Shown here: positions 23,736-31,236 of the stretch, one piece after another
Numbering within the stretch: the stretch's first letter is position 1
Layout: every line of letters starts with the position of its first letter
NCBI RefSeq assembly: GCF_000482705.1
Contig: NZ_KI519474.1
Location: 1-64,000, forward strand
Reading direction: 5' to 3'
DNA length: 64,000 bases
DNA from: Glycomyces arizonensis DSM 44726
GTDB lineage: Bacteria > Actinomycetota > Actinomycetes > Mycobacteriales > Micromonosporaceae
Made by a program: the position numbers and the translations under genes
The notes under the pieces: model-generated
Seen by the model: only the letters and a program-made list of their open reading frames with translations
Database searches by the model: none
What the model was told of the DNA's origin: nothing

Positions 23736-24670
23736 TTCACGGCCTCCGTGGTGCGGCCCGTCAGGGCGAGGAAAACGTCGTCGAGGTCAGGGGTGTGGAC
23801 GGAGAGTCCTTCGGCGCTGAGCGAGTGCTCGTCGAGCCGGTCCAGCAGGGCCCGCAGCGAGCTCGTGCCGCCGTCGCCGGGGACGTTCAGCGTGAGCGCC
23901 TCGTCGTCCCGCGAGGCGTCGGGGAAGAGCCGGGCGGCCGCGTCGAGTTCGGCGGCGGCGGTGAACCGGAGCCGGACGTGCGTCCCGGGGATCTGGCGCT
24001 TGAGCTCGTCGGGCGTGCCCTGGGCGACCAGGCGGCCCTGGTCGAGCACCGCGACCCGGTCGGCGAGCTGGTCGGCCTCTTCGAGGTACTGGGTGGTGAG
24101 GAAGACGGTCACGCCGCCCGCCACCAGCTCGCGGACGATCGACCACATCGTGCGGCGGCTGCGCGGGTCCAGGCCCGTGGTCGGCTCGTCGAGGAAGATG
24201 ATCTGCGGGTCGCCGACGAGCGTCATCGCCAGGTCGAGCTTGCGGCGCATGCCGCCGGAGTAGGTCGAGGCGGGCTTGTCCGCCGACTCGGCCAGCTCGA
24301 AGCGCTCGAGCAGTCCGGCGACGATCCGCTTGCCGCCCTTGGCGGGCAGCGGGCTGAGGTCGACCATCAGCTGGAGGTTCTCCCGGCCGGTGAGCAGCTC
24401 GTCGACCGCCGCGAACTGGCCGGTGACGCCGATGGCGGCGCGCACCGCCTTGGCGTCGGCCGCGACGTCGTGCCCGGCGACGCGCGCCGTTCCGCCGTCG
24501 GCCTTGACCAGCGTGGTCAGGACGTTGACCGTCGTGGTCTTGCCCGCGCCGTTGGGGCCGAGCAGGGAGAAGACGGTGCCCGCGCGGACGTCGAGGTCGA
24601 TGCCGTCGAGGACGGTCTTGTTTCCGAAGGATTTGCGCAGTCCTGCGACCGCGATGGCTGCATCTGTCAT
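23732..24670 (-). CDS. ABC transporter ATPase, DrrA-like
   Basis: 312 residues from ATG 24670. Walker A GPNGAGKTTTVNVL, signature STYSGGMRRKLD, Walker B IIFLDEPTTGLDP and the DrrA TTQYLEEADQLADR segment are present. It has an extended C-terminal domain (about 225-312) ending in DLDDVFLALTG. There is no Shine-Dalgarno sequence, and the predicted -10 (24683-24678) is seven bases from the ATG, so the transcript is probably leaderless. Confidence 0.92.
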   Translation of the reverse strand: MTDAAIAVAGLRKSFGNKTVLDGIDLDVRAGTVFSLLGPNGAGKTTTVNVLTTLVKADGGTARVAGHDVAADAKAVRAAIGVTGQFAAVDELLTGRENLQLMVDLSPLPAKGGKRIVAGLLERFELAESADKPASTYSGGMRRKLDLAMTLVGDPQIIFLDEPTTGLDPRSRRTMWSIVRELVAGGVTVFLTTQYLEEADQLADRVAVLDQGRLVAQGTPDELKRQIPGTHVRLRFTAAAELDAAARLFPDASRDDEALTLNVPGDGGTSSLRALLDRLDEHSLSAEGLSVHTPDLDDVFLALTGRTTEAVK

Positions 24671-24677
24671 GCGGCCA

Positions 24678-24721
24678 ACTGTCGGCGCACGTCCTGACAC
24701 CGACCTGACACGACCCTGACA
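24678..24721 (-). promoter_or_regulatory. SARP/AfsR-like promoter of the second DrrAB operon
   Basis: On the minus strand, three identical TGTCAGG heptamers (24721-24715, 24710-24704, 24699-24693) are spaced at exactly 11 bp. After nine bases comes GACAGT (24683-24678), the -10 position. Repeat unit, period and distance to the -10 all equal those at 19131-19174. No BTAD/SARP regulator gene is in the window. Confidence 0.68.
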
Positions 24722-24728
24722 CGGGACC

Positions 24729-25730
24729 TTACGCCGCTTCGCGGCCTCCGACGAGCACGGTCGCGGGGTGGCCGTTGACGAGCACCTCGTGGGCCGAGCC
24801 GATGGCGAGGCCGCGGTTCGTCAGCGCCCGCTCGGCCTCGTCGGCGACCATCCGGGCGACCAGGACCACGAACCGCCCGTGCTCGCGGTCGAGCACCCGG
24901 TCGAAGGACCGGGCCATCGCGTCGAGGAATTCGGGCAGTGCCATCGGCAGCTCCCCGTACTCGCCCCACGGGGGATCGGTGACGATGACGTCCACCTCGC
25001 CGTCCCCGATGGAGGGGAGCGTCAGCGCGTCGTCGGCGAGGAACTCGATGCCGCCCTCGCGCACCGCCTCCGGGAAATCGCCCCGCAGCCGCTCGAGTTC
25101 GCTGTCGGAGTAGACGATGCGCTTCGCCGGGAACGACAGCCGGGCGTTGGTGAACGAGCCCGAACCGGCGAACGGGTCGAGGAAGACGTCCTCGCGCCGG
25201 GGCCGGGAGGCCGCGACGAGCAGCGACGACAGCTCGTGCGAGATCGCGCCCGCCGCCTTCGCCGCGCGCCCCGGCCGCATGTGGCGGCGGCACAGCATGA
25301 GGCGGTCGAAGTCGGTCCTGCCGACGGCCCAGTACTCCTCGCCGAGGCCCCGCCCTACCATGCGCTGCCCGGACGCGGCGGCGATCGCCGACTCGAGTTC
25401 GCCCCGCGCCCGGCGGCCGACCGAGACGAGCTCGCCGTCGACGTGGAACATGACGCGGAACGTGTCGGCGTAACCGTCGAGGCCGCCGTCGTAAACGGTG
25501 TCCGCGAGCGCTTCGACGCTCCAGTCGAGGTCGCGCCGGAGCACGTCGGCGATGACGGTGAAGGAGTTCTTCACGAAGGGCATCTGCTCGACGCGCGAGC
25601 GGCGCGTGTCCGACTCGAAGATCATCGAGCTGTCGTCCGCGTACACGACGTCCGGCCTGTCGACGTACGACCCGATCGACTCGGCGACCAGCTCGCCGGT
25701 CCCGGCCGGAAACTGAATGTAGTAGCGCAC
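24729..25730 (-). CDS. RNA/DNA methyltransferase (UPF0020/TrmN-like)
   Basis: 333 residues from a GTG at 25730. The N-terminal part (1-165) is a THUMP-like region (RYYIQFPAGTGELVAESIGS). The C-terminal Rossmann methyltransferase has a SAM motif DPFAGSGSFTNARL and a catalytic TDPPWGEYG, the DPPW type used for exocyclic amino methylation. This matches the UPF0020/TrmN family that makes m2G in tRNA. No ribosome binding site is seen and a -10 box lies just upstream, so the message is probably leaderless. Confidence 0.82.
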   Translation of the reverse strand: MRYYIQFPAGTGELVAESIGSYVDRPDVVYADDSSMIFESDTRRSRVEQMPFVKNSFTVIADVLRRDLDWSVEALADTVYDGGLDGYADTFRVMFHVDGELVSVGRRARGELESAIAAASGQRMVGRGLGEEYWAVGRTDFDRLMLCRRHMRPGRAAKAAGAISHELSSLLVAASRPRREDVFLDPFAGSGSFTNARLSFPAKRIVYSDSELERLRGDFPEAVREGGIEFLADDALTLPSIGDGEVDVIVTDPPWGEYGELPMALPEFLDAMARSFDRVLDREHGRFVVLVARMVADEAERALTNRGLAIGSAHEVLVNGHPATVLVGGREAA

Positions 25731-25737
25731 CGCGGCA

Positions 25738-25743
25738 ACTATA
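25738..25743 (-). promoter_or_regulatory. -10 box of the methyltransferase gene
   Basis: TATAGT on the minus strand ends seven bases before the GTG at 25730. This fixes the start and indicates a leaderless transcript. The box overlaps the stop codon region of the upstream TetR gene. Confidence 0.55.
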
Positions 25744-26344
25744 CGGACGGCGGCCCGTCGCCGGGCGTCCCGCGTTCGGGGGCCGGTCCGGTGAGGTAGC
25801 GCTGAATGGTGGGGCCGTACCAGGCCGCGAGTTCCTCGATGTCCATCGCGGCCACGGCCGGGGCCCGAAGGATGTAGCGGCACAGCGCGATCCCGAGGAT
25901 CTGCGTGGCGACGAGGCCGGCGCGCAGCTGCGCCTCGGCTGCGTCGGCCGAGTAGGGCTCGGCCAGGGCCGCGCCGTCGTGCTCGATGGTCCCGCGCACC
26001 TGGGCGGCGGTGTCGTCGTCGGTGACGGCCCTGCGCAGGCGCGCGAGGAGGACCGGGTCGCGCTCCCAGAGCGCGAACATGCTCCGCACCACGGTGGCGC
26101 CCAGCTCGTCGGCGGGGACCTCTTGGGGCCTCGGCAGGCGGAACGGGACGTCGATGGCCGTGGCGAACAGCTGCTCCTTGCTGCCGTAGTAGCGGATGAC
26201 CATCGACGGGTCGATCCGCGCGTCGGCCGCCACGGCCCGGATGGTCGTCCGGTCGTAGCCCTCGTGCGCGAAGCGCTGCCGGGCGGCTTCGAGGATGGCG
26301 GCGCGGGTGGGGTCGGAGCGGCGCGGCCTGTTCGCATTGTCCAT
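25739..26344 (-). CDS. TetR-family repressor of the adjacent FAD monooxygenase
   Basis: 201 residues from ATG 26344; a longer frame would run through its own operators. The HTH contains TTIRAVAADARIDPSMVIRY and the C-terminal domain is of the TetR_C type seen in actinobacterial drug regulators (about 90-200). It is divergent from a FAD monooxygenase with two matching operator sites in between, so local control of that gene is likely. Confidence 0.88.
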   Translation of the reverse strand: MDNANRPRRSDPTRAAILEAARQRFAHEGYDRTTIRAVAADARIDPSMVIRYYGSKEQLFATAIDVPFRLPRPQEVPADELGATVVRSMFALWERDPVLLARLRRAVTDDDTAAQVRGTIEHDGAALAEPYSADAAEAQLRAGLVATQILGIALCRYILRAPAVAAMDIEELAAWYGPTIQRYLTGPAPERGTPGDGPPSV

Positions 26345-26357
26345 GCGCCGGATTCTA

Positions 26358-26374
26358 TGCCAACGCTTGTTGAC
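26358..26374. promoter_or_regulatory. TetR operator, proximal to the regulator gene
   Basis: TGCCAACGCTTGTTGAC. It is a near-palindrome (GCCAAC with GTTGAC) and matches the second site at 26412-26430 at 15 of 17 positions when that site is read on the other strand. Confidence 0.6.
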
Positions 26375-26411
26375 GCGATTTGACCTCTCGTTGTAAAGTG
26401 TCAACACACGT

Positions 26412-26430
26412 TGGCCAACAAACGTTGGCA
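26412..26430. promoter_or_regulatory. TetR operator, proximal to the monooxygenase gene
   Basis: GCCAACAAACGTTGGC (26414-26429) is a GCCAAC-N4-GTTGGC inverted repeat, 22 bp before the monooxygenase start codon. It shares the TGCCAACG-TTGTTG pattern with the site at 26358-26374. Confidence 0.65.
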
Positions 26431-26451
26431 TTCAATCCCTTGGAGGATGCG

Positions 26452-27858
26452 ATGACCGATGTCGTCATCATCGGAGCCGGTCCCACCGGCCTCCTGCTCG
26501 CCGGCGATCTCGCCGAAGCCGGCCTCGACACCCTGGTGCTGGAGCGGCGCAGCGCCGAGATCTCGAACCTGTCGCGCGCGTTCGTCGTCCACGCCCGGAC
26601 CATGGAGGCGCTCGACGCGCGCGGCATCGCCGAGGACCTCCTCGCGTGCGGCGGCGCGAAGCTGCCCGGGATGCGCCTGTTCAACCGGATCTCGCTCCAC
26701 CTCGCCGAGCTTGAGACGCGCTTCCCCTACCTGCTCATGACCCCGCAGTACGACGTCGAGAAGGTGCTGCTGCGCCGCGCGCTCGACAAGGGAGCCGAGA
26801 TCCGCTACGACCACAAGGTCACCGGCGTCGAACAGGACGAGGTGGGCGTCACCGTCCACACTGATCAGGGCGAGTACGCGGCGGCCTACGCGGTCGGCGC
26901 CGACGGCGTGGGCTCGGCCGTGCGCAAGGCCATCGGGATGCCCTACCCCGGCGAATCGGTGCTCAAGTCGATCATGCTCGCCGACGTCAAGCTCGCCGAG
27001 CCGCCCGCCGACAGCCCCGCCATCCACGGCCTCAACGGCGCGTTCTGCTTCGTGGCCTCCTTCGGCGACGAGTACTGGCGCGTCTTCGGCTGGAACAGCG
27101 GGGACCAGAAGGCCGACGGCGACCCGATCGAGCTCGACGAGATCAGGGAGGCCACCCGGCGTGTCTTCGGCACCGACTTCGGCATGCACTCGCCGCGGTG
27201 GATCTCCCGGTTCCACTCCGACGAGCGCCAGGTGCCGAACTACCGCGACGGGCGCGTCTTCCTCGCCGGGGACGCCGCGCACTGCCACTCGCCCGCGGGC
27301 GGCCAGGGCATGAACACCGGCCTCCAGGACGCCGCCAACCTCTCATGGAAGCTCGCCGCCGTCCTGCGCGGCGCCGACCCGGCCCTGCTCGACACCTACA
27401 ACAGCGAGCGCCACCCCGTCGGCAAGGCGGTCCTGCGTTCGAGCGGCGCCATCGTCCGCCTGGCCGCGGAACGGTCGAAGATCAAGGCCGCGGCCAGTGT
27501 CCTGGCGGTCGTCACCGCGCTGCACATCAAGCCGATCGAGCACAAGGCCATGGGCATGATCAGCGGTGTCGGGATCCACTATGGCCATGAGTCGGGAGAG
27601 GACGCGTTGGTCGGCCACAGGGCCAACGACATTCAGCTGGCGGACGGCTCGCGGCTGTACGAGGCGCTGCGCGGGGGCAGGTTCGTCGTGCTCGACAGTG
27701 ATGGGCGCTATGAGGACAAGTTCGTCGCCGATGCCGCTTCGGCCGCGTCTGACGGCGAAGCGAAGGTCATCCGCCCCGACGGCTATGTGGGCTGGGCCGG
27801 TGGCGACGACCCGACCGCGATCCGGGCGTATCTGGAGACCCACGCGGGCAAGGCGTAA
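26452..27858 (+). CDS. FAD-dependent aromatic monooxygenase
   Basis: 468 residues from ATG 26452, with GGAGG six bases before. VVIIGAGPTGLLLAGDLAEAG is the GxGxxG FAD motif; VGADGVGSAVRKAIG is the DG motif; GDAAHCHSPAGGQGMNTGLQDA is the second FAD/ribityl motif (26-residue region near 285-310). This is the PheA/TfdB/MhpA group that hydroxylates phenolic or polyketide rings with NADPH and O2. Under TetR control, it is likely a resistance (antibiotic-inactivating) or catabolic enzyme. Confidence 0.9.
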   Translation: MTDVVIIGAGPTGLLLAGDLAEAGLDTLVLERRSAEISNLSRAFVVHARTMEALDARGIAEDLLACGGAKLPGMRLFNRISLHLAELETRFPYLLMTPQYDVEKVLLRRALDKGAEIRYDHKVTGVEQDEVGVTVHTDQGEYAAAYAVGADGVGSAVRKAIGMPYPGESVLKSIMLADVKLAEPPADSPAIHGLNGAFCFVASFGDEYWRVFGWNSGDQKADGDPIELDEIREATRRVFGTDFGMHSPRWISRFHSDERQVPNYRDGRVFLAGDAAHCHSPAGGQGMNTGLQDAANLSWKLAAVLRGADPALLDTYNSERHPVGKAVLRSSGAIVRLAAERSKIKAAASVLAVVTALHIKPIEHKAMGMISGVGIHYGHESGEDALVGHRANDIQLADGSRLYEALRGGRFVVLDSDGRYEDKFVADAASAASDGEAKVIRPDGYVGWAGGDDPTAIRAYLETHAGKA

Positions 27859-28084
27859 GGGGATGAAGGGGCTGAGTGCTCCGGTGCCGCGTCCGCCGGA
27901 TGTTCGGGCTGATCGGCGATGAGCCCTCGGCCTCGACCGGGAGCGCCGGGAAGTCCGCTTTCGGGCGCGACCGGCGTTCTCGCGGACGGCGGCGCCTGAA
28001 CCGCACCCGCGAAACCCTCTTGCCGTGGGGTGCCCGGCGGTAGACAATTCCTGTCAACCACTCCTACCACTGAGGACCGCCGCC

Positions 28085-28660
28085 ATGGACTTCGCCGTAC
28101 GTCGCTACCTGCCGAGTGACGAGACCGCCTGGCTGCGCTGCCGGGCCCTCGGCTTTTTGGACACCACCTATTTCGATGCCGTCGAGCGGACGAAACCGGT
28201 CATCCCCGCTCCGGGCATCGAGCTCGTCGCGACCGGCCAGGACGGCGAGGTCATCGGCGTCATCGATGTCGCGGTCGAGGGCGATGAGGCCACCATCGAG
28301 ACCATCGCAGTCCATCCCGACCACCGTTCCCGAGGCATCGCGAGCGCGCTTCTGGAAGAGGTGCTCGCCTACCTCCGGACCCAGAACGTGGCGACACTCG
28401 ACGCATGGGGCAGGGAGGATCCGAGCGCGCTGCGCTGGTACCGGTCCAGCGGATTCGCTGAAGGCGAGCATTACCTGCACGTGTACGCCGACTACGACGC
28501 CGACGCGGCGGAACCCGACCGCGCGATCGGTGAACGGCGCCCGGGACTGCGCCCGGTGCGGGCCTTCCTGCACGCCAAGATTGAGGATGAGGCCGTCATG
28601 CGCGAGCAGTTCGCCCGCGTGCATGTGTGCCGACGCTTCGTGCAGGACGTCAACAGCTGA
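28085..28660 (+). CDS. GNAT-family N-acetyltransferase
   Basis: 191 residues from ATG 28085, with GAGGA eight bases upstream. The acetyl-CoA motif is IETIAVHPDHRSRGIASALLE and the second motif is ALRWYRSSGFAEGEHYL. The C-terminal 50 residues extend beyond the minimal fold. Acceptor unknown. The 226 bp before it (27859-28084) show no gene. Confidence 0.88.
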   Translation: MDFAVRRYLPSDETAWLRCRALGFLDTTYFDAVERTKPVIPAPGIELVATGQDGEVIGVIDVAVEGDEATIETIAVHPDHRSRGIASALLEEVLAYLRTQNVATLDAWGREDPSALRWYRSSGFAEGEHYLHVYADYDADAAEPDRAIGERRPGLRPVRAFLHAKIEDEAVMREQFARVHVCRRFVQDVNS

Positions 28661-28824
28661 TCTGAGGCCGGTTTCGTTCCGCGGCAGTGTGTCCGGACTG
28701 CTGTGACGACGGTCTCTAGACGCTTTTGGACCGTTAGTGTGTCGTAAGTTGCGCGGTGCCAAATGATGTGTAAGAGTTTTTGACACGCACGTATCGCACG
28801 TGCCTCAACCGAATACCGAAACGC

Positions 28825-28868
28825 GGCGGGCCGCCGCTCCTAACGCCAATCAAGTTCGGCGGCCCGCC
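28825..28868 (+). promoter_or_regulatory. Stable 5'-leader hairpin before the small-gene cassette
   Basis: GGCGGGCCGCCG (28825-28836) pairs perfectly with CGGCGGCCCGCC (28857-28868) around a 20-base loop. It ends 23 bp before the first start codon, which has its own GAGAGGAAA site. It may be an attenuator or a terminator of upstream transcripts; there is no T-run. Confidence 0.5.
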
Positions 28869-28891
28869 CCTAGCCAGAGAGGAAACCTCCC

Positions 28892-29143
28892 ATGGTTGGC
28901 TTCAGCCTACCCCAAGACCCGGTTCCCGCCTCGGTCAAAATCGACCTGGAACTTCACCAGCCGTACCGCACGTGGTTCGGTTTCGGTCGTCTGCGGTGCG
29001 AGTGGTGCCATCACAAGTGGGGCGCTCACGGTTGCCCCCAGCGGCGTTCTGCCGTGAAGCTGCTCGCCTCCTGCGTCGGCTCTCCTTCGCTTCGCGGGGT
29101 GCTCGCCAACCTCATCGGTTTCTCGTGGGGTGGTGCGGCGTGA
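28892..29143 (+). CDS. Small protein with a CxxC...H...HxC cluster
   Basis: 83 residues, ATG with GAGAGG upstream. The middle has RCEWCHHKWGAHGC, a likely zinc-binding knuckle. First of three overlapping small genes (GTGA overlap at 29140-29143). Similar zinc-knuckle small proteins occur in accessory regions of actinomycetes; function unknown. Confidence 0.6.
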   Translation: MVGFSLPQDPVPASVKIDLELHQPYRTWFGFGRLRCEWCHHKWGAHGCPQRRSAVKLLASCVGSPSLRGVLANLIGFSWGGAA

Positions 29144-29417
29144 ACCCTGAGCGCATCGTCCTGGGCCGCTTCACTCTCGAACACCGCCGCATCGAGGTCT
29201 ACCAGGTCATCGGCGCCTCCATCAGCTCTGTGCGCCTGCGCCGCATCGAACCCGAACCTGCCATCGACCTCGGGTACATCAACCGGATCGGCTCGCCCTT
29301 CGCCCGCCTCCACTTGTACCGGGCCGAGTGGTCCCGGCGTTGCGGCGGGTCGCCAAGGAGCACGCTGCGGGGATCTGGCTCCACGCCGCGCAGCATGAGG
29401 CGGAGGTGGATGGATGA
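29140..29417 (+). pseudogene. Frameshifted small gene, second of the cassette
   Basis: From GTG 29140 the frame reads NPERIVLGRFTLEHRRIEV through SPFARLHLYRAEW and then loses sense. The frame that ends at TGA 29417 reads VPALRRVAKEHAAGIWLHAA, which continues the domain and overlaps the next start (ATGA). The two frames differ by one base, with the shift around 29326-29340. The coding potential on each side is convincing, so this is either a real frameshift mutation or a sequence error. Unknown family. Confidence 0.55.
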
Positions 29418-29710
29418 GCCTGCACTTCGTCGACAAGCTTCCGGTGTTCGGCTACCGCGAGATCGACGGCTTTGAGCTGGCCTTCGCCTGGATCTGGCGG
29501 CAGTCCGCCCTGCGGGTGACCTTCGTCGAGACCGAACCGGCCCTGATCGGCCGGGTCACCCACCTTGACGGCCTCCCGCGCCTGGTCGCCGCCCCGGACA
29601 ACCTCGCCTGGCTGCATCAGGACGACCCGGCCCGCACCCTCGCCGTCCTCGACTTCGCCACCGACCTATGGCGCCGAAAGGACTCCATCATCCGCACCTG
29701 CGACGGCTGA
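29414..29710 (+). CDS. Unknown small protein, third of the cassette
   Basis: 98 residues, overlapping the preceding gene by ATGA. It is an alpha/beta-looking sequence (LPVFGYREIDGFELAFAWIW; TLAVLDFATDLWRRKDS) with no signal or membrane segment. Family not recognised; position suggests that it works with the two preceding small proteins. Confidence 0.55.
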   Translation: MSLHFVDKLPVFGYREIDGFELAFAWIWRQSALRVTFVETEPALIGRVTHLDGLPRLVAAPDNLAWLHQDDPARTLAVLDFATDLWRRKDSIIRTCDG

Positions 29711-29844
29711 AGGCCCATTGCCCGATCGGGCCACCGGAGGCGGTATCGGTCCGAACTGGTGTCGGCTACCCGACAAATATTCCGACAGCGAGGCTCGCGT
29801 GTCGTACGAGCCTTACGAGATGAAAGTGAACTTAAGGTCTTTCC

Positions 29845-30717
29845 ATGGCGAAGATTCCCCATGAAGCACTCCATCACCTGTTCCGAGAAGACCCCGGCCT
29901 GTTCACGCAGACCATGCGCCGCGTCTTCGACGAAAGGTTCCCCGACATCAAGGAGGTCGCCGAGGTCATCGTCGACACCACCAGCCTCGATGCCGTCGAG
30001 CGCTATATCGACACCTCACTGCGGGTGACCACCGACCAGGGCGAGGAGATCCTGGTCATCGAACCGCAGACCGAGCCGCCCTCACCGCAGAAGATCCGCT
30101 CCTGGGCGTGGTACTTGGCGTTCTTGGAGAACAAGTACCAGTTGCCGACGAGCCTGCTGATCCTCACCGCGAAGGAGCCGACCGCCCGAGCATGCCGCAG
30201 GGAGCTCTTCTTGGGGCCGCCCCGCAGTCCGGTCATGCGGCTGTTTCCTCGCATCGTCGGTCCCGACAACATGCCGCTGATCACCGATGCCGCCGAAGCG
30301 GCCGAGGACGTGCCGTTCGCGGTGCTCGCGTTGCTGACGCAGCGGCTCAATCCCGGGGTCGAGCGGGCCATGCGTCCGCTGATGGACGCGCTGGACACGC
30401 TCGACACCGACACCGCCCGCTATTACGCCGAGTTCGTGGAAGGCGGACTCGGTGAAAGTTGCCAACGAGAGGTTTGGAAGCAGATAATGAAGACCATGAC
30501 CTACGGATACGTCTCCGAGCTCAAGCAGGAGTTCCGCGAGGAAGGCCACCTCGAAACTGCGGTGAAGACGCTGCTGGCCGTGCTCGACGCCCGTGGCCTC
30601 GACGCGACCGACGCCGACCGCGACCGCATCCGCTCCTGCACCGATCACGAGCGGCTGCTCGCGTGGACCGTGTGCGCCGCCACCGCGTCGAGCACGGCCG
30701 AGGTCTTCGGCGATTAA
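29845..30717 (+). CDS. Rpn/PD-(D/E)XK nuclease-like protein
   Basis: 290 residues. The N-terminus HEALHHLFREDPGLFTQTMRR and the core DTSLRVTTDQGEEILVIEPQ match the actinobacterial relatives of Rpn recombination nucleases/PD-(D/E)XK transposase-family proteins, where the D...E-x-Q stretch is the nuclease site. A C-terminal helical part (ELKQEFREEGHLETAVKTLL) is typical. These proteins occur in many copies in Streptomyces-like genomes; the cellular role is unclear. Confidence 0.7.
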   Translation: MAKIPHEALHHLFREDPGLFTQTMRRVFDERFPDIKEVAEVIVDTTSLDAVERYIDTSLRVTTDQGEEILVIEPQTEPPSPQKIRSWAWYLAFLENKYQLPTSLLILTAKEPTARACRRELFLGPPRSPVMRLFPRIVGPDNMPLITDAAEAAEDVPFAVLALLTQRLNPGVERAMRPLMDALDTLDTDTARYYAEFVEGGLGESCQREVWKQIMKTMTYGYVSELKQEFREEGHLETAVKTLLAVLDARGLDATDADRDRIRSCTDHERLLAWTVCAATASSTAEVFGD

Positions 30718-30742
30718 CCGCTCTGCCGGGACCATGTCAGCG

Positions 30743-30781
30743 GAAGGCCCCCGCGCCGCTTTCGGCGGCGTGGGGGCCTTC
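30743..30781. terminator. Terminator between convergent genes
   Basis: A stem of about 17 bp (30743-30759 with 30765-30781, one G-T pair) and a five-base TTTCG loop sit 26 bp after the Rpn-like gene and 14 bp before the end of the convergent small gene. Confidence 0.75.
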
Positions 30782-30794
30782 GGCTGCAGCGGGC

Positions 30795-30995
30795 CTACTG
30801 ACCGCCGCGTTCGTTCTTGAAGTTCTCGTAGGACTCGCGGGCCTTGTCCTTCGCGTTCTGGACGGCGTCGCCCATCTGCTCACCGGTCTGCGAATCCTTG
30901 GCCCGGTCGATCATCTCCCCGGCCTTGTCCTGGGCATCTTCCGCAGCCCCCGACAACCGGTCTTTCCACTCACCGAACTTGTCAGCCAAGCCCAT
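30795..30995 (-). CDS. Small helical MT0933/Rv0909-like protein
   Basis: 66 residues from ATG 30995, with GAGGGG upstream. It is strongly hydrophilic and helical, with Lys/Asp/Ala repeats (DKAGEMIDRAKDSQTGEQMG, DAVQNAKDKARESY). The pattern matches the MT0933-like family, annotated as antitoxin of the Rv0909-Rv0910 pair, and also looks like CsbD-type stress proteins. No toxin gene adjoins it, so a general stress role is as likely as an antitoxin role. Confidence 0.65.
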   Translation of the reverse strand: MGLADKFGEWKDRLSGAAEDAQDKAGEMIDRAKDSQTGEQMGDAVQNAKDKARESYENFKNERGGQ

Positions 30996-31236
30996 GGTGT
31001 ATTCCCCTCTCTCGTCGGTATGTCCCACTGTATGCCTCTGCGTCGCTCAGGGAAACCCTTCAGCGCAGTGCGGGACCGCGCCGCTGCCCCGATTCGAGGC
31101 CGTTCGCCGGCTGTTCATGTCTCGTTGGTGGAACGGGCCACCGGCTCGGCATAGCGTCCGGAGTCGAGGCGCACCGGTCAGGTCCCGCCGCCCGGCCGGT
31201 GGCGCCCACACCCGCTGAACTGCTTTTGGAGTTGCC

